Assembly (NCBI GenBank): GCA_964036665.1
Contig: OZ038528.1
Coordinates: forward strand, 5,834,501 to 5,898,500
Origin: Gordius sp. MW1
Taxonomy: Eukaryota > Nematomorpha > Gordioida > Gordea > Gordiidae
Length of the DNA stretch: 64,000 nt
Direction of reading: 5' to 3'
The notes under the pieces were generated by a model. It saw nothing but the letters and a program-made list of their open reading frames with translations. It did not search any database and was not told where the DNA came from. Both the position numbers and the translations under genes were made by a program. Positions 11,330 through 22,375 of the stretch are shown here, piece by piece; position 1 is the stretch's first letter, and every line of letters starts with the position of its first letter.

Positions 11330-11500
11330 GACCATTGCACACTCCCCCTCCGCGTCTCCCTCTTTGCTTCTTTGCCCACCCCTTGCCCACCCCCATTTTG
11401 CCCCCACCCCTTTTTGCCCCTTTGCTCCTCCCCCTTTTGCCCCTTACCCACCCTCTTTTTTGCTCCCCACTTTTGCCCCCCCCGCCGCCCCTTACCATGA
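11330..11500. repeat. C-rich degenerate minisatellite
   Basis: Imperfect TTTTGCCCC / CCCACCCC units. On the minus strand the matching GGGGCAAAAGGGG series has many G runs and could form G-quadruplexes. The several reading frames across it are composition artefacts. Confidence 0.75.
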
Positions 11501-11639
11501 ATTTAGAAGTTAATTGGAATACCCAAATTTGCCTAAAAATTGAGATCTAAATCATACGTTGTTTATAAATAATGACTAAATTTGATTTTTAAAACAACTT
11601 GATGATTACGCTATGCCTTTTAACTGTATAAAATAGTGA

Positions 11640-11766
11640 CAAAAATAGCCTTCCTTGCTCCCCCTCCCCCCTATTAGCCCTAAGGGTTCTTGCACTCAAA
11701 TTTGTTTTTTCGTCATTCAGGAGGGGTGGGGGCAGCCGCCCCCTGTCCCCTTTGGCTATACCCATT
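11640..11766. mobile_element. GGGCGTAGCC-family MITE fragment
   Basis: The right part carries GGGGGCAGCCGCCCCC and ends TTTGGCTATACCCAT, a worn form of the family's terminal GGCTACGCCCAT. The left end is unclear. Confidence 0.4.
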
Positions 11767-11794
11767 GATTCGTGGCTACAATATTTTCACCTCG

Positions 11795-12740
11795 GAACTT
11801 GCCATTCAAAATGCTGACTTCGATAACATTTTTCATTAATTTTTTAATGTTGTGGGTTCAAATTACGAAGCAAAATTACCGGAGATCCAACCTTCAATTG
11901 TAAATGGTGCTGTGGCAAATGAATTCAAAAACTCAATTGGATAATTTACAGCCTCGTTAGTATCGCAAACTGTATCGACAGATTTGTATGACACCTAATC
12001 ACCTGGCCACAACTGTTGTATCTTGAAATTTAAACCAAGACGTCCACGTTTTTTGCTGACAATATTGCTCTTTCTGACAGTCAAGCAACATTTCTGTATC
12101 GTGATATTAATCAGGAAATTACTGGACAGTTAGAGTCTTTGCAAGTCGACCATTGTGCAAAAATCCGACGGTAATTGTATGCATTTTTTTTCATATAAAG
12201 CAACTTTTTCATCACCAATATCTAACGGTTGTTTTGAGAATGTTTCAGCGGATGGATTTTTAAGCATTTGAACGCGCATGTTTACTTTCAGTTTTACCTT
12301 TTAAGATTACTACGCCACAGTGACGTTGATTTTATGTAAGCGGTGATCTTACGTCGAACGTGGAATGACTTAAGTGTTTGTCTGAAATTACCTGAAAGGA
12401 ATAACAGAGTTCCGCCAAATAGTTTGCCGTTGTTTTTTATCCTCAAGCGAATGTTTGTGTGCCATAGTACATTCATTCCAGATGATATGTAAACATTGAC
12501 TGTGCCCTCTGGACATGGACGATTGTTATCTATGTTGCACACTGCGTCTGGGTTATTTTGAATCTTCAGGGGCAGCTTAAATGCTGAATGAGCTGTTCTG
12601 CTTCCATCTAATAAATTTGCTGCAATGCCAGATGATGTAACGGCCAATGCGGTGTCATTTTTTGATCGTATCTCGGCAAGAATTAGCGAAATGAGAAATA
12701 TTTTAACAGTTCCATCTGGTGCATCCAAAAAAACCATTGT
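11795..12740 (-). mobile_element. Helitron helicase fragment (minus copy)
   Basis: The minus-strand frame at 12294-12737 encodes FLDAPDGTVKIFLISLIL, then IAANLLDGSRTAHSAFKLPL and FLSGNFRQTLKSF. This is the N-terminal Pif1-like helicase block of Helitron Rep/Hel proteins. The Walker A box, normally GGTGKT, is DGTVKI here, so this copy should not bind ATP. From 11795 to about 12290 the DNA is the reverse complement of sequence matching 13050-13560 in the plus copy. The two copies face away from each other. Confidence 0.8.
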
Positions 12741-12779
12741 CCTGCAGAAGCAGTGTGCAACATAAAAAACAATCGTCCA

Positions 12780-13965
12780 TGGCCACAGTACTCAAACGTA
12801 AAGTTATCATCAGGAATGATGCACTATGGGACACAAACATTCGCTTGAGGCATTAAACAGGACATTAAAGGATATAAAAAAACAACGACAAACTACTTGG
12901 CGGAACTCTGTTATTCCTTTCAGGTGATTTCAGACAAACACTTAAGTCCTTCCAAGTTCGACGTACGATCACCGCTTACTTAAAATCTCACTGTGACGTA
13001 GTAATCTTAAAAGGTAAAACTGAAAGTAAACATGCGCGTTTAAATGCTTAAAAATCCATCCCCTGAAACATTCTCAAAACAACCGTTAGATATTGGTGAT
13101 GAAAAAGCGGCTATACATAAAAATATTGGATGCATAATTCTCTGTCAGATTTCTGCACAATCATCAACTCGCAAAATACACTCGACCATATATTTCTCGA
13201 TCTTTTTATATAATACAAAAGCTTGATTGGCTGGCAGTAAAAGCAATATTGCCAGTACTATTGTGAACGTCAATGGTTTAAATTCCAAGATACACCAGTC
13301 TGCCAGGTGACTTGGTGTCCTACAAATCTGTCGATACAGTTTGCGATGCCAATGAAGCTGTATATTATTCAATTGAGTTTTTGAATTCATTGGAATTGTC
13401 AGGCAGGCCCTTGCATCATTTACAATTGAACGTTGGATCTCCACTAATTACGCTTCGTAATTTGAACCCACCACGGCTGTGCAATGGCACACTATCAGTC
13501 ATTAAAAAATCAACGAAAAACGTTATCGAAGTCAGCATTTTGTATGGCAAGTTCCGAGGTCAAAATGTATTGATCTGACGAATCCCTATGATTCCCACAG
13601 TTGTGCTTATTGAATTAAAACGCATTCAATTCCAATTAGATTGGCATTCGCAATGACAATCACTAAGGCGCAAGGCCAAACAATATCTATTTGTGGTTTA
13701 GATTTGGGGACACCATGCTTTTCTCACGGGCAGCTATACTTGGCATGTTCTCGCGTGGGTAAACCATCCATTATGTTTGTGTTGGCTAAAAACGGACTAA
13801 CCAAAAATATTGTATACTCCATCCCACTGAGATTGATGTTGAATTATTTTTTAATTGGCATAATTGAAGCATATATAGCTTCTAGGTCAACATTGTCACA
13901 CTCACAACGTTCCATTTCTATTTCAATAATAACCACATCCCCACACACTTTTAGTATCTAGAAAT
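12780..13965 (+). mobile_element. Helitron helicase fragment (plus copy)
   Basis: The plus-strand frames at 13312-13578 and 13641-13961 encode the C-terminal helicase region: NVGSPLITLRNLNPPRLCNGT, then AMTITKAQGQTISICGLDLG..CFSHGQLYLACSRVGKP, the Helitron helicase motif V/VI block. Upstream, 12880-13060 repeats FLSGDFRQTLKSFQVRR. Only a fragment: no Rep (HUH) domain and no CTRR-type 3' end with hairpin were found. Confidence 0.85.
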
Positions 13966-15259
13966 AACGTATATAGCAATACAACATTTGCCGAATCAGC
14001 TAGTTTTATATAAAATTATGGAAGAATTTTTTATTTATACGAACTAACAAATTAAAATATTTGGAAAATATTTAACCTTTCCCTAATAAGACAGCGGGAT
14101 TGTTTCAACTGTGTATTTTTTGTTTGTTTAATAGTGAATAACATAAACTGGTGCTAACCAGGTTTATTAACCTACAAAAAAACTATGAAGATCAGATGGG
14201 TCAAGTAAAGACATATTTAAGGCAACTATTTCCTAAAAAAATTATTAATGAACATGTTAACTTTTGATAATGCCGAAAAATGTTTGGTTTACCTCCAATA
14301 AATTAGTAAATTTTATTATTTTTTCCAAAACATTAGTTAATTATTGCAAAAATTTCTATTTCCTTTTTAAAAAGACATTATTGACAAATCCACCGAGGGC
14401 CAAGTAAAACCAAGCAACACTCAAAATAAGGCATAAAACGTTTGCTATGAAATATTCAAAAACAAGTCATTAACCAAATGGGTCTCACTTATCAGCTATA
14501 GGCGTAAGAGGATGTGGAGGGATTTATAAGTCCCGTAACAGAATCTTGGAAGAACGGTACACTGGATAATTGGTATACAGTTATAATCACCAATCATATT
14601 CTTCCAATTGTGGAAATTGTGAAGAAACTATTACAACAGATAGGCATATCTATTCCTCATTAAAAAACTCAAAAACATTTAATCCTTTATAAAGAAAGTT
14701 GGTCTTATTCGGATTGATAAAGAAAAGGAAAGAAAAGTGGTTCTAATGATTTAAACCACCTAAGCCTATTATCTAGGGGAAGAAAGTGTTTTAAAATTAT
14801 AGCATAATGAGAAAAGCGGTAAGATAAAAATGGCCATTAGACAATGGGCACATGGGCCTGAATAATAGAACCTTTTTCTTCCCATTTTCGTTATCAATCC
14901 GACAATATCAATACAACATTTTTCTATTCTTCATTGTTTAGGTTTTTGGTTTCCAATGCACTTTTGAAAGATTCAAAATGCAATTCTTCTCCCTCCTTTC
15001 CCTAATAACGATTGAGGTTGTGAATATTTACGACGCTTCAAAAGGTTGAGTGTGCATGGTCGATTAGCTATGCACAAAATATGCAGTGGCCAGTGTTTTA
15101 TATAGATGGCTATTATCACATTCTAAATGTAGCTGGAACTAATGAGAGATTTTTTTTTCCTAATTATCTAAAATTTGCACATTTTTCGCTACAATAAGTA
15201 AAATGCAAAATATTAAATAAATAACTTATATTTAAATGATAAAAATGTTAAAATCTACA
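13966..15259. other. Intergenic, nothing recognised
   Basis: AT-rich DNA with no open frame of note, no terminal repeats and no tandem array that I can support. Confidence 0.6.
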
Positions 15260-15943
15260 TATAGAGCCCTGCACGGGCCGCCCGAAGCCCGGGTCGAGCC
15301 CGGCCCGATTGGGTTTTGGGCTGGGCTCGGGCAGAATTTTATAATAAAATCGGGGCTCGAATCGGGCCTGATGCGGCGGCCCGATCCCTGCAATTGAACT
15401 AAAAATATTAATCTTTTATTAAAAAGGATTTAAATAAAACTCGATATTAAATTATCATTTTTCGCACAGCGGACGTTTTATAGCTTCCAAACTTCAGCTT
15501 TTTCCCCTTGTCAATTATAATATAACTGACCTGAATTGCAAATTTCTATTCTAGTTTTTAAATAGATTTATAGTAGCTGTTACAACTTTAGAAATAAGAT
15601 AAGTAAATAATTCAAACGGTTTTTTTTGAACTGTTAAAAATACATTTTATAACGTTAAATTTTTTGCTTTAAATGATTAACCGAATAAATTTTATTTCAA
15701 ACTTATCCTAGTTGTAAATACGAGTAATAACTATCTAATGCATTTTAGATTTTATAATTAGATGGTGAACTAATTTTCAAAAATATATTTTTTAAAAGTT
15801 TTATTTGAAAAATTAAGTCGGGCTCGCGTCGGGCCTAAAATAAAAAAATCTTTTGAAATCGGCCGGGCTCGGACAAAATAAAAATTGAGAAGTCGGGTTC
15901 GAGCCGGGCTCGGGCAGAAGAAATTTCATTTTGCAGGGCTATA
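15260..15943. mobile_element. hAT-type MITE (GAGCCCTGCA ends)
   Basis: Left end TATAGAGCCCTGCACGGGCC, right end ...TTTTGCAGGGCTATA. Subterminal CGGGCTCGGGC motifs lie in both arms. TCTACATA stands directly before the left terminus and again at 15944-15951, a target duplication of 6-8 bp depending on how the edge TA is assigned. No coding capacity. Confidence 0.8.
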
Positions 15944-16338
15944 TCTACATAAAAAGTATACTTGTACTCTCCTACTGGAGTAAAAACCCAGATCTAATGT
16001 AGATAAAGATGTATAATTGATTTGGAAATCCTCATTAATGGATTTGTTTTCATCATGAAGGGTGTTTCATCGTTTTGTTTAAGATTACAGATTTTCAGCA
16101 TTATCAATAAAGCACTATTTAAAAGACATTACCTCTATTAAATCTTATAGAAATATTCTTCTCCCATGTATGGATCCAATGCTTTGTAGAAGAGAAATTT
16201 TTTCAATTGTTGCGTTAATATTTTGTTCTGTAATTAAAAAATCATTGTTCTAGAAAATGCATTTCTGAAATATAAAAAGTCGGACCTTTATAGAACGTTT
16301 AGGCTATAAACACAAATAAATTATAGAGATGTTAACAC
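15944..16338. other. Intergenic, nothing recognised
   Basis: AT-rich DNA without coding signal. Confidence 0.5.
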
Positions 16339-16593
16339 GAATCGGGGTCAAAGTCGCAGAAAAAAGCAGCAGAATTGGTCAGAACTGGTCAGATCAAGAT
16401 TTTAGATAATCAATATATTAGAATTAAATCTCAAATGGGGAAGGAATTTGATGTGCATCTAACCCTAACCCTAACCCGAACCTAAAACGCTGACCTAAAA
16501 CACTAAGCCTAGCCCTAACCCTCCTGACCAATCTTGATCTGACCAGTTCTGACCAATTCTGCTGCTTTTTTTCTGCGACTTTGACCGGTTCCC
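16339..16593. mobile_element. MITE with long TIRs and (CCCTAA)n core
   Basis: Terminal inverted repeats of about 60 bp (left GAATCGGGGTCAAAGTCGCAG, right complement GGGAACCGGTCAAAGTCGCAG) enclose a core with three CCCTAA units. The perfect 8-bp duplication GTTAACAC lies at 16331-16338 and 16594-16601, as hAT elements produce. The core from about 16434 to 16522 is nearly the same as in the element at 749-1020, although the ends differ. Confidence 0.8.
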
Positions 16594-16644
16594 GTTAACA
16601 CAACCTGAAAAAGCTATTATAACCCTAGTGTACAAAGAATACCT

Positions 16645-17120
16645 CTAATTGCTATGCATATGGGCTCGCTTTTGATTGTCCGATCCGTCCTGTTTTGTCC
16701 GTTTTGTCCAACGTTCAATTTAAATTTTTAATACTATGGAAACATATATGCTTTAGTAGAAAAACTTTTTTTAGCATAAAGACTAACCAATGATCGCTGA
16801 CTGGCTTTAATTCCTCCGATCTCGCCTGAACCCAAAATTCCATACTTATTTCTATTCCCCGACTAAAATTGAGAAACTAAATAAATAATTATCTACATAT
16901 TAATGATGACCGCTGCTTAGTTTGAATATGTCTAACCCTGGTCCAAGTGCATAATCCTTTTTATTAATATTTATTTTTTGTTGTATTTTCGTAAATTTTT
17001 TGGCCAATTGGTACATTGTCAAAACTTACCTACTTGAATTATATGACCTCGATCCCCTGTCAATGACAATCCATATTTGTTATTTTTTGGGCCTCACTTG
17101 ATTCTTAATTTTTGGTGACT
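16645..17120 (+). repeat. Dispersed repeat family A, copy 2
   Basis: Shares GGGCTCGCTTTTG.TTGTCC, the CTGACTGGCTTTAAT block and the ATTAATGATGACCGCTGCTTA block with 10415-11240. Non-coding. Confidence 0.65.
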
Positions 17121-19969
17121 TTTTTATGAATTGTCCAATTTGTTGGGTTTGTGTGGCCAAATTTAGGCTTAAATGAATACTATTATCTTAACCTTGACCA
17201 TTTATCTCAGTATAAATGCTCTGCCTTCATAGGCATTCCCCCCCCCCATTATAACCGTGGCCCCTTTCCCCCCTTGAGGCTATACAAGCACGCGTCTAAC
17301 ACAAACCGCCCCGCCCCCCCCCCCCTCTTCTTCATTTACCACTGAACTAGCGTGTCCGCCTCACACTCTCCTTTCCCCCTCCTCCAAAACTTCCTGCCAT
17401 CTTCCGTCCTCTACCAAACCTTATATACCTCCCCCTAGTGCACGCTCACGTCACTCATCTTCCCTCACACTTACACTAGCGACGACGTCATCGTTAGAGC
17501 CCATATTGATTAGCAATTATAATTTTTTATAGTAGTTGAGTCGACAAAATTAAGCATAAATTTTTAGCCTTTTATTTAAATTATTAACGTTTTTTATATT
17601 ATTACCAAAATTAGTTATTTATAGAAGTTTGAAGAGTTTGTAACAGAGTTCCTATATGAGAAATTCTAGTTTGTTGGGCCAAAAACACCACTTTTTAATT
17701 AAAGAACTTCGATTTTTCCTATAGGTGTTGACTTTGTTATTGATTAATAAGACGTGCTTAAACTGATAGTGAGCCCTGCAAAATATTTTTCATTACCATT
17801 AGTTCTGCCCAAACCTGGTTCTTTTTGCCCGTCGGCAATAATGTTAAGCCCTCTGTTGCCTAAAAGTGATTGATGCCCGCTGTGTAAATTTTATTTGTTT
17901 TAACCTCTGATAATTGTTTCATTTAGCACAACATAAATCCTCCCCCTTCATAGGCATTCCACATCTGCTGGGTTAATTGGCAACTAGTCTCTTATAAACC
18001 GTCCCTTTGGCAATAGACTCTCGTAATAACCACTTTTTGCAGTTGTATTTCGTACGTAGCTTCTCAATAAAGCCTCTTTTTTTACCACTGCTTAAATTGC
18101 ATTAACAATGATATGCTGTAGAAGGGGCTAGGAATAAGGCTGAATAAAAACACAAAGACCCCGGGGCGCTAGCGAGCTATGACGAACCGCTAACGATACT
18201 AGTTTGTGACGTGCTTAAATTGTATGGCAAATGAACTATTTGCATACATAGTGTAGAAGAGTCTAAGGCTAAGCTGAACAAAGGCAACAGGAGGGGCAGG
18301 ATTTAAAGATCAGAGCCTTTTTGTGGAGTTCAGAGGATCAGCCATGGCGGGATGCAGGGGGGAACCTTTTGCGTGGGGCCCAGGGGCTCGAAGTGGGAGA
18401 CCCTGGCGTCGAGGTCTAATGAACCGTGTTTTTTTGAAACGTTCATTATTATTTTGTATATTTTAACTGCTTATTAACATTTCACTTTTTCCACCCACAT
18501 ACTCTCTCTCCATCTCCTCAAATCCCGCCTCCTTCTAGTGTGCTTGACTATGAGGGCGGAAGTTGATGAACGGAGAAGGGAGGGGAGAAAGAGAGGAGAC
18601 AAATGAAGAGAGAGAAAGAAGTGTTGGTAAACATCGCATAAATACCAAGTAGTCTGTTGTACTCAGTTTTTAAAACATAATAAACTCGATAAAATTGAAT
18701 ATAGAGGCGAGCAAAATATAATTATAGGCATGTAGGTTAATAAATAGTCTTAAGGATTATAAAAAAATTAAAATAACATGGGAATAGTGATAAAAAATCA
18801 ATTTTTTGCAACTTTAACATTATTTATCTCAGATTCTGGACGACCTGGAGAAAAATCATAAACATACTATTTTTCAGCTTAAAAATTCTCTATCAATTAT
18901 TAATCTAATTGTTGGAGATTTCTTATAGATCTGTGTAGTTATAACATTACTTGATGTTGTGGGGTTTTTTAATATCTGCCTAATGCCCCAGCCCGCAAGT
19001 GTTTTATCCTTGACGGACACGAATTTGTGGAATTGCCTACCTTAGCCAGTCCGGCCCGCCCTAACTTTAGACTTGAAGTTTATCAAAACATAACAAGAAA
19101 CGATTTGGGGTTCGCTTTTTTGTTTTGATACATTCGCTTATTTTGGGGTATTGTTTTTACAAAACTCATCTATACTCATTATAAACGTAGCACATTTGCT
19201 ATGCATCTTATGGGGAGAAAGGTGGAAAGGGGCGAGAATGCTTATGGGGTAGGGGGGAGGGGGCAATGGTCAAGCAGGGAGTCAGATAATACTCGTACAA
19301 CGTTATAATTGTTTTTTTATATATACTATTTTCATATTAATAATTTACTTCAATAAATAAAGTATTAATAAATGTTTTAGGGCAGTTTATTATTACAAAG
19401 TTTTTTATGTATTTTTATGCAAAAAACTAAGTTATCATTTTGCATTTTATACTTTATTTAAGGGCATAGGTTTTCTTTCACTCATTCTTTATTTTATCAT
19501 TGTCTTATATCAAATTCTAACTAATCAGTAATATTACTTATGGGGAAGGAAAGGCAAATAGAGATGACCTTGGAAAAGACAATAATCATCCTTCCAAAAG
19601 GTACAACTTTAAATTGAGAGTTAAAACGGATTTCTTTAACTTAAAATACAGTTTAAATAATTATTTTATTACTTTATAAATTATATGTAAATAATTTTGC
19701 CAACAACCCATAATTTAAATTATGACTATAGACTCTATTCAAATCATGCACATATGTATAGTATATAAACATTAAAGCAACAATCAAATAATAACATTTT
19801 ATCTAATCTAGCGAGTAAAAAAATGGATTGCGAATAAGAGATGCGACGGTGAAATGAAGGTGAAAATTTTGCACTATATTTAGGGTTAGGTTAGTGGATA
19901 GCGGTTTTAGAAGCAAAAAGGGACGGGGCAAACCCATTTGTAAAACTATATATATATAGCCCCTTGTAA
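17121..19969. other. Intergenic with low-complexity tracts
   Basis: C- and CT-rich stretches lie at 17235-17460 and 18485-18545, followed at 18560-18620 by a GA-rich stretch that could partly pair with them. Near 18088-18150 and 18213-18280 two loosely similar CTTAAATTG..TGTAGAAG..CTGAA segments suggest an old duplication. A TTTAGGGTTAGG word lies near 19879. No gene was found. Confidence 0.5.
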
Positions 19970-21351
19970 GGGCTTGTCTTAATATCGGATTCAGATTCGA
20001 AATGCGCGAATTTATTTTTGTCCATATATCGGATTCATGTTCATACTTCAATCTCGAATGTTTCATTTAATTTACTTAGTTGATTATTAAAAACAAGTAG
20101 TAGAAAGAAAAATATGATATATTTGGAGAATATAATCACATTTTTGATGATATTGATAGTAGTGAGCAAAATATTTTTCAACTTGAATGTTTCCTTCAAC
20201 ATTCTATTACTTATTAAAATTATTAAAAATATATAGCATTATAAATCCAAAGTTAATCCACCCGTATAGTTTTAGATTTTCAAGGAGTGCAATAGCATTA
20301 TTGAAGAAGTTTTGGTGCCATAGTTAAGGTGAATTCACATCATTGTGCAGTGTCAGATTGGAAGAGTATAATAATTTATATTATAGTATTTCCATTTAGA
20401 TTTATAAAGTGTCAAAAGCTGAGAAGAGGAGCATTCCTACACAATATACATATAGGCAAGTAGCAGATAGGTTGCACTCCTTTACAAGAGGCAAGATCAC
20501 TCAAACATCTATTGAAAATTCCAAGCCAAGAAATTTATATTCAAATTATTTTAATTTGCCTTGATGTTCGTTATTTTTATGATTTCAATAAAATTTATGT
20601 TGTCTACTATTAATTTAAATGTGCAACAAGATAGACTTAATAAATTTTAATAGATTATCAAAATATTGGCTAATAATATATATGTACAAACAAAATATAA
20701 ACATAACAAATTCTTTACATTGTTTGTCATTACATCAAGATAATGAAAGTCTGGCAAAATAGATTTAAATAGTAATAAACAGGATCTTCTTCTTTTAAAC
20801 ATTTAGCCTCTTCTATATCAATCAGTCTATTAAGTTGATTAACAAACATATTTATTTTGTTACAAGGTCTATTTTCTTTATCAAGATCATCTAAGGTACT
20901 TGTGGTGGGAGTTTCATCAAAAACCTTTTCCACAAACATGATGTCATTCATTTTAAAAGTTTTTCCCGTGTACTCCCTGATTTCAGTGTTTTCCACCTTG
21001 ATTTGCATCTTATAAACAGCTATATATAATTTAATGTTTAAATACCAGGCATATTACAATCTTTGGCTAAATTATCACAACATTTTTTCATCTCAAACTC
21101 AATCATACCTTCACACCATATAATTTTATTCTTTTCAACGCTTTTGATCAAATATAAACTTAGCTGATACCTAAAAACTCAAAATTCATATAACATTTAA
21201 GCTTACGAAAAATGTTGCATCCTACAAAATCGCTGTTATGTTATGCGTCTAAAATCGAAATCTGCTGTAAATCGGATATTAAGACACGGCTATGTTAAAA
21301 CACGTATGACGATTTTTGCTGCGCGTTAAAATCCGATATTAAGACAAGCCC
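19970..21351. mobile_element. PIF/Harbinger-like element, internally reduced
   Basis: The ends are perfect inverted repeats of 22 bp beginning GGGCTTGTCTTAATATCGGA. TAA stands outside both ends (19967-19969 and 21352-21354), the 3-bp TWA duplication of PIF/Harbinger. A second TCGGATATTAAGACA copy lies inside the right end. A 92-residue acidic minus-strand frame (20730-21008) is the only coding candidate; no DDE transposase is present. Confidence 0.75.
20730..21008 (-). CDS. Unknown acidic 92-residue frame inside the Harbinger-like element
   Basis: It reads MQIKVENTEIREYTGKTF... with the acidic stretch TLDDLDKENRP, and ends in a hydrophobic YYLNLFCQTFIIL. I do not recognise a domain. Given its position it may be the last part of the accessory DNA-binding (Myb/SANT-like) protein that many Harbinger elements carry, but nothing in the sequence proves this. 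Confidence 0.3.
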   Translation of the reverse strand: MQIKVENTEIREYTGKTFKMNDIMFVEKVFDETPTTSTLDDLDKENRPCNKINMFVNQLNRLIDIEEAKCLKEEDPVYYYLNLFCQTFIILM

Positions 21352-21420
21352 TAAGGGTTGTGGGGTGCGGGACGTGGGAAAGAAATTATATAAGGGCAAA
21401 ATATAGAAAAAAAAATTTAA

Positions 21421-21905
21421 TTCCCACGTTGGCCAGTGGTCATTTTTCCATTGTTCAGTAGCCAGCAAACGGCGAAATAACCTATAATTATATAGGGCAC
21501 AAAATATAGAAACAAAAAGTTTTTAATTCACACTTTGGCCAATAGTCATTTTTTTCTATTGGTCAGCAGTCATTAGACGGTCAAAAATCGTATAAATACA
21601 AAAGGGACAAATATAAATAAAACAAAAAATTTTCCAATCAAACTTTGGCCAGTGGTCATTGTTTCCATTGGTCAGTAGCCGACTGTCAAATAGCCTATAA
21701 TTATAATATAAAAATAAATTTCAATATACACTTTGGCAAGTGGTCATTTTTTCCAATGATCAGCAGTCAGCAGGTCAAAAAGCGTATAAATACATAAGGG
21801 CCAAATATTAAAAAAATGAAGAAAAAAAATCCAATCACACTTTGGCCAGTGGTCATTTTTCCATTGGTCAGTTGCCGGCAGACGGCCAAAATACCTAAAT
21901 ATATT
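21421..21905. repeat. Dimeric tandem repeat, about 107-bp units, 5 copies
   Basis: The word TTTGGCCAGTGGTCATT (with variants) recurs at about 21431, 21537, 21647, 21735 and 21844. Units 1, 3 and 5 share AACGGC.AAATA.CCTATAATTAT. Units 2 and 4 share GTCAAAAA.CGTATAAATACA. The array is therefore an alternating A-B-A-B-A satellite with a higher-order period near 215 bp. Confidence 0.8.
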
Positions 21906-21929
21906 ATCAAGATAATTTAGGCTAATAAC

Positions 21930-22375
21930 AAAAAGAAAAAAAATTCACAAAGCAGCAAATAGACAATTAAGATAGCAAAAACCAAATTAATAACTTGGCC
22001 GTGTCAGATAAAATAGAAGTAAGCAACGGTCATAAATAATTTGCAGGGAATTATAGTGAGTTTCGCAATCATCCGAAAGCAGCAACCTAGACAAATAGGC
22101 AAAAGAAAATCACAAAACAGCAAATAAAAATAGCTATTAACCAGAATTTTGGCCTTTGGCCGGGGTCAGATAAAGTAAGTAAAAACGGTCATCAATAATT
22201 TGCCGGGAATTATTTAGCCAGTTTCGCAAACTTCCGATATATAGCAACAACGTAGACAAGTTGCAAAAAGAAATTTATGAATAAAGCTAATCAGCCGGGG
22301 TTCAGGGGCGGAGCCCCGAGGAGATGGGAGTCTGGCGGCGAAGCCCCCAGCTACGCCCGAAGGGCGTATTAAATA
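21930..22375 (-). repeat. Dispersed repeat family A, copy 3, with GC-rich end
   Basis: Minus-strand copy of the repeat at 10415-11240 (AAGTAAGCAACGGTCAT, GGCCAAAG and ACAACCTAGACAA words reversed). At 22295-22365 it meets a GC-rich segment with the short hairpins GGGCGGAGCCCC and TACGCCCGAAGGGCGTA, unlike anything else nearby. The satellite at 21421-21905 adjoins it. Confidence 0.6.

Noticed and set aside
11277-11550. Several overlapping frames rich in Pro or Gly
   Set aside because: They come from the C-rich minisatellite; every frame is open by composition alone.
13900-13965. Helitron 3' terminus at AGTATCTAG
   Set aside because: There is a CTAG but no preceding hairpin of the usual kind; the end was left undefined.
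17151-17345. 64-codon plus-strand frame
   Set aside because: It overlaps C-rich low-complexity DNA and has no similarity or splice context.
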